NCBI GenBank assembly: GCA_903873715.1
Contig: CAIQPS010000107.1
Coordinates: 1 to 53,455, forward strand
Length of the DNA stretch: 53,455 nt
Source: an uncultured Actinomycetes bacterium
GTDB taxonomy: Bacteria > Actinomycetota > Thermoleophilia > RBG-16-64-13
Direction: 5' to 3'
Positions within the stretch are counted from its first letter, which is position 1, and every line of letters starts with the position of its first letter. Shown piece after piece: positions 9,307-16,537 of the stretch. The translations under genes were made by a program, and so were the position numbers. Under the pieces are notes generated by a model. It was given only the letters and a program-made list of their open reading frames with translations, made no database searches and was not told where the DNA came from.

Positions 9307-9339
9307 CGCCGGCTCCACGACCAGAGACTCCGATCGAGA

Positions 9340-9367
9340 GGGGGAGGGGCTGCGAAGCCTCTCCCCC
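9340..9367 (+). terminator. Rho-independent terminator of the secreted protease gene
   Basis: A 12-bp stem (GGGGGAGGGGCT paired with AGCCTCTCCCCC, one G-U pair) with a GCGA tetraloop is followed by a T-rich stretch (TTTTC) on the plus strand. It lies 34 bases after the protease stop and just before the convergent brnA end. Confidence 0.85.
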
Positions 9368-9380
9368 TTTTCTTTCCAGC

Positions 9381-9608
9381 CTACGAGGCGATGCGGTCCA
9401 GCCTCTCGGCGATCCACATCTTGATGAGCGACTGCCGCGTGACGCCCAGCCGCTTCGCCTCCTTGTCCAGGGACTCGACCATCCACGGAGGGAAATCCAC
9501 GTTGACACGCTGGGGCTTTGGGAACAGCGGCTGCACGGCATCCAGGTCCAGCTTGTCTGTCACATCCTCGCCGGCGTCGAACCGTCTATCGAATTCCTCG
9601 GCGTTCAT
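9381..9608 (-). CDS. brnA: BrnA-like ribbon-helix-helix antitoxin
   Basis: A 75-residue protein with an acidic N-terminus and a C-terminal ribbon-helix-helix: QRVNVDFPPWMVESLDKEAKR followed by LGVTRQSLIKMWIAERL. In BrnTA systems the antitoxin BrnA binds the BrnT dimer and represses the operon. It lies downstream of, and overlaps by 23 bases, the brnT-like gene, matching the toxin-first order of BrnTA. Family assignment rests on the partner gene and on the fold. Confidence 0.86.
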   Translation of the reverse strand: MNAEEFDRRFDAGEDVTDKLDLDAVQPLFPKPQRVNVDFPPWMVESLDKEAKRLGVTRQSLIKMWIAERLDRIAS

Positions 9609-9900
9609 AGAGATCCACCTCCTTCGGTCTCGAGCGGCGCACGGAGATCAGTCGGATCCTTTCACCGCGATGCGTGAGGATCGCCGACCAGCACGTGTCG
9701 CCCACCATGCCGATGACCACGAATCGTTCCTCGCCCACGTCGCGAGCTGGAGCCGTTATCGCTTCGAGGTCCTGCCACAACCTCTGCGCTTCCACGAAGT
9801 CGATGCCGTGCTTCAACTTGTTGGCCAGGCTCTTCGCCTTGTCGAACTCGAAATGGACCGGCTGGCCATCTGGAGCGATTATAGTATAGAAACTATCCAT
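9586..9900 (-). CDS. brnT: BrnT-family toxin (RelE-like ribonuclease fold)
   Basis: The 104-residue product carries the BrnT pattern F-E-F-D-x-A-K-S-x-x-N-K-x-K-H-G-I-D-F, the middle ERFVVIGMVGDTCWSAILTHRGE strand pair, and the C-terminal RLISVRRSRPKEVDLYE motif. BrnT proteins are RNA-cleaving toxins neutralised by BrnA. The ATG at 9898-9900 is the only ATG/GTG/TTG before the conserved core, yet it lacks a Shine-Dalgarno, and overlapping TATACT/TATAAT sequences fall just inside the frame (9878-9888), so the true 5' end deserves caution. Confidence 0.87.
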   Translation of the reverse strand: MDSFYTIIAPDGQPVHFEFDKAKSLANKLKHGIDFVEAQRLWQDLEAITAPARDVGEERFVVIGMVGDTCWSAILTHRGERIRLISVRRSRPKEVDLYERRGIR

Positions 9901-10069
9901 TTTTCGCGATTTCTGAACCGAACACCTCGATTTCTGCTGTGCATCGATCTCATTCTCTGCATGTCTTCGGGAAGCGACCTAGGACCTTGGATGGACTACG
10001 GCCGACCGCAAACCTGGGCCGCGCCCTGAGGCGCAGTAGAGCCCCAGCTGCAAACTGGCGCTCGCAAAC

Positions 10070-10103
10070 AAAAGGGGAGAGGCTTTAGGGCCTCTCCCCT
10101 TTT
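10070..10103 (-). terminator. Terminator downstream of sdhB (potentially bidirectional)
   Basis: A perfect 14-bp stem (AAAAGGGGAGAGGC with GCCTCTCCCCTTTT) around a 6-base loop. Read on the minus strand it ends in TTTTGTTT, 50 bases after the sdhB stop, so it should end the fum-sdh transcript. On the plus strand it also ends in TTTTCTTCTT. Confidence 0.85.
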
Positions 10104-10153
10104 CTTCTTGGAATCTGCGCCGCGAACGGCGCCGCGCGCCCGGCGGCCGCGTG

Positions 10154-10894
10154 TTACTTCATCCGCCCGAACAGCCTCCGCCGCACCGCCGCCTTCTTGA
10201 GCCACTGGATGCCTTCCGTCGGGCTCAGTTCCTTCGGGCAGGCTTCCTGGCAGTTCCTGATGGTGTGGCAACGATAGACGCCGCGCTCGTTGTCCCACCG
10301 AGGCAGGCGCTCCTTGCGGGCCTCGTCGCGGGAGTCGACCTCGAAGCGGTAGGCCTTGAGCAGGGCTGCCGGCCCGAGGTAGTTCTCCTCGCCCCATACG
10401 GACGGGCAGCTCGAATAGCAGCATCCGCACAGGATGCAGTCGATCGGCATGTCGATCTGCTTGCGGTCCTTGGGCGACTGGAGGATCTCCTTCTCGGGAT
10501 CCTGCGAGTTGCGGATGAGCCACGGCTCGATGTACTCGTACTTGGCGAAGAAGTCGTCCATGTCGCAGACGAGGTCTTTCACCAGTGGGACGTGCGGCAT
10601 CGGCTGGACCGTGACCACGGGCTCGGCGTCGTGGATGATGTCCAGATGCTTGATGTTGGTCTGGCAGGCCAGCCGGTAGGCGCCGTTGATGTACATGGCG
10701 CAACTGCCGCAGATGGACGCCCGGCAGCAGTACCGGAACGACAGGCTGCCGTCGTACTGCTCCTGGATGTAGAACAGGCCCTCGAGGACGGTGAGGTTAC
10801 CTTCGAAGGGGACCTTGTAGTCCTCCCAGCGGGCTTCGGGGTTCTTCTTGTCGGTCGGGTCCTGGCGCTTGACGCGGAATGTGATCTCAGCCAT
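10154..10894 (-). CDS. sdhB: Succinate dehydrogenase / fumarate reductase iron-sulfur subunit
   Basis: The 246-residue subunit carries electrons from the flavoprotein to the membrane anchor through three clusters, all of whose ligands are visible: [2Fe-2S] in CCRASICGSC with a later LAC, [4Fe-4S] in CILCGCCYSSCP, and [3Fe-4S] in CHTIRNCQEACPKELSP. The start is ATG 10892-10894, which overlaps the sdhA stop as TGATG; the frame is open far upstream but this junction fixes the start. It is the last gene of the fum-sdh operon and a strong terminator follows. Direction of catalysis (succinate oxidation or fumarate reduction) cannot be read from sequence. Confidence 0.96.
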   Translation of the reverse strand: MAEITFRVKRQDPTDKKNPEARWEDYKVPFEGNLTVLEGLFYIQEQYDGSLSFRYCCRASICGSCAMYINGAYRLACQTNIKHLDIIHDAEPVVTVQPMPHVPLVKDLVCDMDDFFAKYEYIEPWLIRNSQDPEKEILQSPKDRKQIDMPIDCILCGCCYSSCPSVWGEENYLGPAALLKAYRFEVDSRDEARKERLPRWDNERGVYRCHTIRNCQEACPKELSPTEGIQWLKKAAVRRRLFGRMK

Positions 10895-12606
10895 CAGTAC
10901 ACCCGCTCCTGAGGTTCGAAGGTGCCCAGGGTGACCGGCTTGAAGTCGAGCCGGGGGCCGGCCTCGTCGGGCCGGTAGAACGCGAGCGTGTGCTTGAGCC
11001 AATTCGCGTCGTCGCGCTTGTTGTGGTCCGTGCGGAAGTGGGCGCCCCGGGACTCCGTGCGGTTCACGGCGCCGGCGGCCATGCACAGGGCCACGTCGAT
11101 CATGCTCTCGAGGTCGAGCGTGCGGATCATGTCGAGGTTGAACGCCCCGGTGCTCACGCGCAGACCCACGTTCTTGGAGCGGGCCTTGACGTCGAGGAGC
11201 TTCTCGAGACCGGCCGCCATGGTCGCTTCGTCGCGGAACACGCCGAAGTAGTCGCGGGTGACGAGGGCCATCTCGGTGCGCAGCTTGTACGCGTCCTCGG
11301 TGCCCTTGGCCCGGTGCAGAGCGTCGACCTTGTCCTCCATGGCCCGCAGGGCCGCGTCGGCGGTGCGGGGGTTCGGCGGGCGCTTGCCGCTGAGACCCTC
11401 CATGTAGCGGACCACGTCGGCGCCGGAGCGGCGGCCGAACACGATGGTCTCCAGCAGGGAGTTGCCGCCCAGGCGGTTGGCGCCGTGGACGCTCACGCAG
11501 GCGCACTCGCCCGCGGCCCAGAGGCCGGGCATCGGGGTGGCACCGTCGTAGTTGGTGTCGATGCCGCCCATGGTGTAGTGCTGGCTCGGCACCACCGGGA
11601 TGGGCTCCTCGATGGGGTCGACGCCTTCGAAGTGGATGGCGAGGTCGCGGATGCCGGGCAGCCGCTCGAGGATCTTCTCGGCGCCGAGATGGCGGAGGTC
11701 CAGATGGACGTACGGCATGCCGTTGATGCCCCGGCCCTCGTTGATCTCGGTCTGGCCGGCGCGGGCCACGATGTCGCGCGGCGCGAGCTCCATGAACTTG
11801 GGCGCGTACTTCTCCATGTAGCGCTCGCCCAGGCCGTTGAGCAGGTAGCCGCCTTCACCGCGGGCACCTTCGGTCATGAGGATCTTGGTGGTGAAGAGAC
11901 CGGTCGGGTGGAACTGGATGAACTCCATGTCCTTGAGCGGCACGCCGGCCTGGTAGGCCATGGCCATCCCGCCGCCGGTGTTGATGAGCGCGTTGGTGGA
12001 GTTCTCGTAGATGCGGCCCGAGCCGCCGGTGGCGATGACCACGGCATGCGCAGTGAAGGCCTCGAAGCCCCCGCGGATCATGTCGTAGGCGATGACGCCC
12101 TGGCAGACGCCGTCATGCACGATGAGCTTGCTCACGTACTGCTCGACGTAGAGCTTCACGCCGAACTTGTACGACTGCTCCACCAGGGTGTGCAGCAGGT
12201 AATGGCCGGTCTTGTCGGCGCCGTAGCAGCAACGCGGGAAACCGGCGCCACCGAACGGCCGCTGGGTGATGCGCCCGTCCTCGTAACGGCTGAAGGGGCA
12301 GCCCCAGTGGTCCATCTCGTAGATGACCCGTATGGCGTCCTGGGTCATCTTCATGATGGCGTCCTGGTCGCCCAGGTAGTCGCCGCCCTTGGTGGTGTCG
12401 AACGCGTGCTTCTCCCAGGTGTCGTCGTGGCCGTCCGGGTGGTTGCCCAGAGCGGCGTTGATGCCGCCCTGCGCCGCGCCGGAGTGGCTGCGCCCGGGGT
12501 GGACCTGCGACAGGATGGCGACGTCGAGACCGGCGCGCTTGGCTTCGATCGCGGCGCGGAGCCCGGAGAGGCCGCCGCCCACGATGATCACGTCATGATG
12601 GATCAT
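10894..12606 (-). CDS. sdhA: Succinate dehydrogenase / fumarate reductase flavoprotein subunit
   Basis: The 570-residue catalytic subunit starts with a GGGLSGLRAA dinucleotide-binding motif. The covalent FAD site is GRSHSGAAQGG with His about residue 41. The dicarboxylate site is visible as HPTGLFTTKILMTEGARGEGG and the catalytic APRDIVAR arginine segment, and the C-terminal domain contains RTESRGAHFRTDHN. It oxidises succinate to fumarate with the electrons leaving through SdhB. It sits between sdhD (18-base gap) and sdhB (1-base overlap). Confidence 0.96.
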   Translation of the reverse strand: MIHHDVIIVGGGLSGLRAAIEAKRAGLDVAILSQVHPGRSHSGAAQGGINAALGNHPDGHDDTWEKHAFDTTKGGDYLGDQDAIMKMTQDAIRVIYEMDHWGCPFSRYEDGRITQRPFGGAGFPRCCYGADKTGHYLLHTLVEQSYKFGVKLYVEQYVSKLIVHDGVCQGVIAYDMIRGGFEAFTAHAVVIATGGSGRIYENSTNALINTGGGMAMAYQAGVPLKDMEFIQFHPTGLFTTKILMTEGARGEGGYLLNGLGERYMEKYAPKFMELAPRDIVARAGQTEINEGRGINGMPYVHLDLRHLGAEKILERLPGIRDLAIHFEGVDPIEEPIPVVPSQHYTMGGIDTNYDGATPMPGLWAAGECACVSVHGANRLGGNSLLETIVFGRRSGADVVRYMEGLSGKRPPNPRTADAALRAMEDKVDALHRAKGTEDAYKLRTEMALVTRDYFGVFRDEATMAAGLEKLLDVKARSKNVGLRVSTGAFNLDMIRTLDLESMIDVALCMAAGAVNRTESRGAHFRTDHNKRDDANWLKHTLAFYRPDEAGPRLDFKPVTLGTFEPQERVY

Positions 12607-12624
12607 TTACTCATTCACCTTCCC

Positions 12625-12987
12625 TTAGCCGATCCACGGCCAGAGGGCCCAGATCCCGTATCCGAGGAACACCAGACCCACGACCCAAAGCCCCGCGGTG
12701 AGCGCCAAGGCCCGGCTGCGAGTGGAGAACCAGTAATCCATGAGGACCATGCGCAGACCGTTGAGCGCATGGTAGAGACCGGCGGCCAGCAGGATGATGT
12801 CGACGGCGGTGAGGCCATGGTTGGCCAGCCGGGCGCCGATGTTCTCCATGTCGATCTGGCCGATGTTGGCGATGTGCGTGAGTATCAGGTGGATCGCCAG
12901 GCAGACGATGAGCAGCACGGCGGTGATCCGCTGGAACAGCCAGGACCACATGCCGCCCCGATGAGTGTTGATGGTCTCCGCTTTCAC
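12625..12987 (-). CDS. sdhD: Succinate dehydrogenase membrane anchor subunit D
   Basis: A 120-residue protein with three hydrophobic segments. The second membrane helix carries YHALNGLRMVLMDYW, where the His would ligate haem or help form the quinone site. The frame is open upstream but the GTG at 12985-12987 is chosen because it overlaps the sdhC stop as GTGA, and the hydrophobic anchor starts soon after. Its LYHALNG(L/V)R...LMD motif is shared with the neighbouring sdhC product, suggesting that the two anchors arose by duplication. Confidence 0.88.
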   Translation of the reverse strand: MKAETINTHRGGMWSWLFQRITAVLLIVCLAIHLILTHIANIGQIDMENIGARLANHGLTAVDIILLAAGLYHALNGLRMVLMDYWFSTRSRALALTAGLWVVGLVFLGYGIWALWPWIG

Positions 12988-13382
12988 CAGTTCACCCCCG
13001 CTCCCGTCGCGATAAAGGTGAACGCCACGTAGGCGAACACGGCGAAGCAGATGACGATGACGGCCACGGCCGTCCAGAACATCACCTTGTGGCGATGGAT
13101 GCCGATGCCGAAGTCCATGAGGATGACCCGCACGCCGTTGAGCGCGTGGTAGAGGACGGCCACGACGAGCGCCAGGTCGAGGATGACCATGAGCGGGTTG
13201 TCGAAGGCCTTCATGAGCCGGTCGAGCCAATCGAAGTGACCGGTGGAGATGACGATGATATGGGCCAGCAGATATACGGCGAGGAGCACGCCGCTGATCC
13301 GGAAGAACAACCAGGCCCACATGCCGGTCGCCTTCCAGAGGCCCGCCCCCACATTGGCGGTCTCGCGAGGTTTCGAACTCAA
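12984..13382 (-). CDS. sdhC: Succinate dehydrogenase cytochrome b556 anchor subunit C
   Basis: A 132-residue integral membrane protein with three predicted transmembrane helices and the haem-ligand-type motif LYHALNGVRVILMD in the second. With SdhD it anchors SdhAB and reduces quinone. Translation appears to start at TTG (13380-13382), which overlaps the fumB stop as TTGA and has a GAGAGGGGTGG ribosome-binding site upstream; no ATG or GTG is better placed. It follows fumB with no gap. Confidence 0.88.
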   Translation of the reverse strand: MSSKPRETANVGAGLWKATGMWAWLFFRISGVLLAVYLLAHIIVISTGHFDWLDRLMKAFDNPLMVILDLALVVAVLYHALNGVRVILMDFGIGIHRHKVMFWTAVAVIVICFAVFAYVAFTFIATGAGVNW

Positions 13383-13939
13383 GAATCCACCCCTCTCTCG
13401 TACTGCTTGCGGCCTTCCACGTAGAGGTCGCCACCGTACATATCGTTGATGACCACGACCGGGAAGTCCTTGACCTCCAGTTCGCGGATGGCCTCCGGAC
13501 CCAGATCCTCATACGCGACGACCTTCGCAGCCGTGATGCGCTGAGAGAGCAGGGCGCCGGCGCCGCCGGTGGCCCCCAGGTAGACGGCCTTGTTGCGCTT
13601 GAGGGCTTCTTTGACCGCGTCGTTGCGGGACCCTTTGCCGATCATGCCCTTGAGGCCCAGGTCGAGCAGCTTGGGCGAGTAGGCGTCCATGCGGCCCGAG
13701 GTGGTGGGCCCTGCCGACCCGATGACCTCTCCCGGCTTGGCGGGAGTGGGGCCTACGAAGTAGATGATCTGCCCCTTGACGTCGATGGGCAGCGGCTCGC
13801 CCTTGTCGACCAGCGCGACCAGCCGCTTGTGGGCGGCGTCGCGGCCGGTGTAGATGATGCCCGAGATGAGCAGCCGGTCGCCGGCGTGCAGCTTCTCGAT
13901 GAACTCGTCGCTGAGAGGGGTGGTGACCTTGTATTCCAT
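13379..13939 (-). CDS. fumB: Class I fumarate hydratase, beta (C-terminal) subunit
   Basis: The 186-residue protein is the small subunit of the two-subunit, oxygen-sensitive, [4Fe-4S] class I fumarase that interconverts fumarate and L-malate. It shows the family swivelling-domain features: GDRLLISGIIYTGRDAAHKR, GPTTSGRMD and GMIGKGSR. The start ATG overlaps the fumA stop (TGATG). It is immediately followed by sdhC. It may also be called L(+)-tartrate dehydratase beta, which has the same fold, but the sdh neighbours favour fumarase. Confidence 0.93.
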   Translation of the reverse strand: MEYKVTTPLSDEFIEKLHAGDRLLISGIIYTGRDAAHKRLVALVDKGEPLPIDVKGQIIYFVGPTPAKPGEVIGSAGPTTSGRMDAYSPKLLDLGLKGMIGKGSRNDAVKEALKRNKAVYLGATGGAGALLSQRITAAKVVAYEDLGPEAIRELEVKDFPVVVINDMYGGDLYVEGRKQYERGVDS

Positions 13940-14784
13940 CAGAGCACCGCCTCCTTGTGCCGGGCGGAATGGCACTGGATGTTCACGGCCACCGGCATGC
14001 TGGCGATGTGCGCCGGCAGTTCCTCGATGAACACGTCGATGACCGAGGTGATGCCACCCAGCCCCGCCGGCCCGATGCCGAGGGCGTTGCAGCGCTTCTC
14101 GATCTCGTCTTCGAGGGCGGCCAGACGCGGCTCGGGGTTGGTGGAGCCCACCTTCCGGAGCAGCGAATGTTTGGCCATGTACGCGGCCTTCTCGAACGTC
14201 CCGCCGAGCCCGACACCCACGATGATGGGCGGGCACGGGTTCGGCCCGGCCTTGCTGACCGTGTCGACGATGAAGTCGACGGCTCCCTGGATGCCCTGCG
14301 ACGGTTTGAGCATGCCGATGGCGCTCATGTTCTCGGCGCCGCCGCCTTTGGGAGCGACGATGACCTTGACCTTATCCCCTGGGACGATGCGGGTATGGAG
14401 CATGGCCGGCGTGTTGTCCCCGGTGTTGACCCGGGCGCCGATGGGGTCGGCCACCGCCGACTTGCGCAGGTAGCCTTCGCCGTAGCCTTTACGCACACCT
14501 TCGTCGACCGCGGTCTCGAGATCGCCCCCGACCAGGTGCACGTCCTGCCCTATCTCCAGGAAGACCACGGCAAGGCCGGTGTCCTGGCACAGGGGCATGT
14601 TGGTGTCCCGGGCGAGCTTTGCATTCTCGAGAAGTTGTCCGAGGATGTCTCTACCCGTCTCGGATTCCTCCCGCTCGGCGGCCTTCTTGAAGAAGTCCAC
14701 CATGTCGTCGCCGAGGTAGGTGCAGGCCTCCACGGCAAGCTTGGCCACCGCCTCGGTGATCCGGGCGACGTCCAATTCCCTCAC
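13939..14784 (-). CDS. fumA: Class I fumarate hydratase, alpha (N-terminal) subunit
   Basis: The 281-residue large subunit carries the [4Fe-4S] cluster ligands expected of the family: a Cys in MPLCQDTG, a Cys in NPCPPII and a Cys in NIQCHSARH. It is the first gene of the fum-sdh operon. The GTG start at 14782-14784 has GAGGAGGA 6 bases upstream. The 5' leader contains two compact hairpins. Tartrate dehydratase alpha is the alternative, but linkage to sdhCDAB argues for fumarase. Confidence 0.94.
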   Translation of the reverse strand: MRELDVARITEAVAKLAVEACTYLGDDMVDFFKKAAEREESETGRDILGQLLENAKLARDTNMPLCQDTGLAVVFLEIGQDVHLVGGDLETAVDEGVRKGYGEGYLRKSAVADPIGARVNTGDNTPAMLHTRIVPGDKVKVIVAPKGGGAENMSAIGMLKPSQGIQGAVDFIVDTVSKAGPNPCPPIIVGVGLGGTFEKAAYMAKHSLLRKVGSTNPEPRLAALEDEIEKRCNALGIGPAGLGGITSVIDVFIEELPAHIASMPVAVNIQCHSARHKEAVL

Positions 14785-14822
14785 GATCGCTCCTCCTCAC
14801 TCCCCCCGGAATAAGCACACCC

Positions 14823-14871
14823 CTGCTCGCCGAAGGCGGGCAGGCCACACCAGCGCGTGCCAGGCACGCGC
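14823..14871 (-). promoter_or_regulatory. Two hairpins in the fum-sdh leader
   Basis: The leader before fumA holds CTGCTCGCC/GGCGGGCAG (14823-14831 and 14835-14843, one G-T mismatch) and a perfect 9-bp inverted repeat GCGCGTGCC/GGCACGCGC with a one-base centre (14853-14871). The second is palindromic and could equally be an operator. No T-run follows either, so neither is a standard terminator. Confidence 0.45.
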
Positions 14872-14947
14872 CAATGGTAGTCACTGTATCGCAAACAAAG
14901 TGGTACGGGTATACCGGTTTCCAGGAAAATGTCCGTTTCCGTGCCCC

Positions 14948-14969
14948 GGCTGTTACTCTGATAACAGCC
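14948..14969. promoter_or_regulatory. Inverted repeat GGCTGTTA-N6-TAACAGCC upstream of the LCP gene
   Basis: A perfect 8-bp inverted repeat with a 6-base spacer, 26 bases before the LCP-gene start and about 165 bases before fumA on the other strand. Its size and symmetry suit a dimeric repressor site. No regulator gene for it is recognised in the window. Confidence 0.45.
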
Positions 14970-14994
14970 TGAGCCGACCTGGGAGGCATGAGTC

Positions 14995-16452
14995 GTGAGC
15001 CCACGAACCAAGCGACGCCTGACCGCGCTCGTGCCGGCCCTTGTGTTCGCAGCGGCCGTTCTCGCGGCAGGCTGCGCCTCCGGTACGCCCAGTCCCACCA
15101 GCGCCGGGTCGCCGAGCACCTCGGTCCCCGCCACTGCCACCACCCAGCCGGTCACCTCGGCCACGGTCCCGATCACCGTCCCGGCCACGGCGCCGTCCAC
15201 CACATCCACGGCACCCGCGAGACGGCTGGGCACGCAGACCATGGTCATCCTCGGCAACGACACCCGCGAGCAGACCGTGACCGGTACCGGCAACTCCGAC
15301 GTCATCATGCTGCTGCGCGTCGACCCGGAGCAGGACTTCCTGTCGGTGCTCTCCGTGACCCGCGACCTCTGGGTGGACATCCCGGGCAAGGGCAAGGACC
15401 GCATCAACGCGGCATACCGGCTCGGCCGGGCTCCGTTGGCCATGAGCACCATCGAGAGCGTGTTCGGCCTGCACGTCGACCATTACATCGAGCTCGGTTT
15501 CACGGCCTTCTCGGACATAGTCGACTCGCTGGGCGGAGCGCTCGTCGACATCGACCGCCGGTACGACAAGACGCCCTACTGGTCCATCGACATCTATCCG
15601 GGCTACCAGGTCCTGAAGGGCTCGGACGCCCTCCGTTTCGCCCGCTTCCGGTTCGACCAGAACAGCGACTTCGGCCGCATGTCGCGGCAGCAGCGCATCC
15701 TGGCGGGCATCCGCCAGCAGGCCGCGCAGTGGGACCTGGACACCAAGCTGCCCGGGTTGATCCAGCTGGCCCTGGGCTGGATCGGCACCGACCTCAGCGC
15801 CGCCGACCTGCAGGACGTCGTCACGTGGATAGTCGGGCTCGGCGGCGACAGGATAAAGCAGGCCATAATCCGCGGTCAGGGCACGATGATCGACGGCAAC
15901 GCCGTGGTCGTGGTGGACCCGTCCGTGCTGCGGGCGGCCGCGCAGGACTTCATGACCCCGCCGCCCGCCGCCGCGCCGGAGCCGAGCGCCACACCGCCCG
16001 CGCCCGGCGGCTCCACACCCGACCTGGCGAAGTGGAAGGCCGCTCAGGCCGCCACCACCTTCCCGCTCGAAGCCCCGGCGTACGTCCCGGCGGGGTTCGC
16101 CCTGGTACCGGCCGTGCCGCCGGGTGGTGCCGCCTCGCCCGGCCGCAGGTACACCATCCCGGCGGAGACCGGCAAGCAGCCCGCCGTGCGCATGGTCTAC
16201 CGGTACAAGGGCTCGGACTTCTACCTGGGAGTGACGGCCACGCCGTGGACGGCGGCGCCGGTGGCGGCCGCCGGCATCCAGGTGCGGCTGGACGGCATCG
16301 TCTACACCGTGGTCGGCACCAGCGGCAAGGTGCACCACATCTGGTGGATGAGTGACGGGGTGCTCTACTTCCTGTCGAACACGGTCATGTGGACGGTCCC
16401 GCAGGACGAGTTGCTGCGAATGGCCCTGTCGATGAAGCCCGTCGGCGACTGA
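14995..16452 (+). CDS. LytR-CpsA-Psr (LCP) family protein with a lipobox
   Basis: A 485-residue exported protein. LCP enzymes transfer lipid-linked glycopolymers (teichoic acid, arabinogalactan, capsule) to peptidoglycan outside the membrane. The LCP domain spans about residues 78-255, with conserved acidic and arginine positions in GNDTR, VTRDLWVDIPG and ALRFARFR. The N-terminus is a signal peptide ending in a lipobox, LAAGC (Cys near residue 25), then a Ser/Thr/Pro linker, so it seems to be a lipoprotein rather than the usual single-helix membrane protein. A Pro/Ala linker (about 320-340) leads to a C-terminal domain with no recognised family. GTG 14995 is preceded by GGGAGGCA. Confidence 0.88.
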   Translation: MSPRTKRRLTALVPALVFAAAVLAAGCASGTPSPTSAGSPSTSVPATATTQPVTSATVPITVPATAPSTTSTAPARRLGTQTMVILGNDTREQTVTGTGNSDVIMLLRVDPEQDFLSVLSVTRDLWVDIPGKGKDRINAAYRLGRAPLAMSTIESVFGLHVDHYIELGFTAFSDIVDSLGGALVDIDRRYDKTPYWSIDIYPGYQVLKGSDALRFARFRFDQNSDFGRMSRQQRILAGIRQQAAQWDLDTKLPGLIQLALGWIGTDLSAADLQDVVTWIVGLGGDRIKQAIIRGQGTMIDGNAVVVVDPSVLRAAAQDFMTPPPAAAPEPSATPPAPGGSTPDLAKWKAAQAATTFPLEAPAYVPAGFALVPAVPPGGAASPGRRYTIPAETGKQPAVRMVYRYKGSDFYLGVTATPWTAAPVAAAGIQVRLDGIVYTVVGTSGKVHHIWWMSDGVLYFLSNTVMWTVPQDELLRMALSMKPVGD

Positions 16453-16487
16453 GGCTCGCGCCGTCGGGCCCTGGCCCCGCCCGGCAG

Positions 16488-16505
16488 CCGCGGCCGCGGC
16501 CGCGG
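16488..16505. repeat. (CCGCGG)x3 palindrome between convergent genes
   Basis: Three tandem CCGCGG units form a fully self-complementary 18-mer in the 85-base gap between the convergent LCP and glycosyltransferase genes. It could act as a GC hairpin for both transcripts, but has no T-run on either side. Confidence 0.4.
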
Positions 16506-16537
16506 GCGGCCACCCCGGCACCGCGTCACTGACTGCG

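Noticed and set aside
7363-9486. 707-codon minus-strand frame across the protease gene
   Set aside because: Shadow of the protease coding strand; composition only, no homology, no ribosome-binding site.
10990-13032. Long plus-strand open frame across sdhA and sdhD
   Set aside because: It is the complement of conserved sdh genes, biased to Val/Gly/His/Ala, without any domain.
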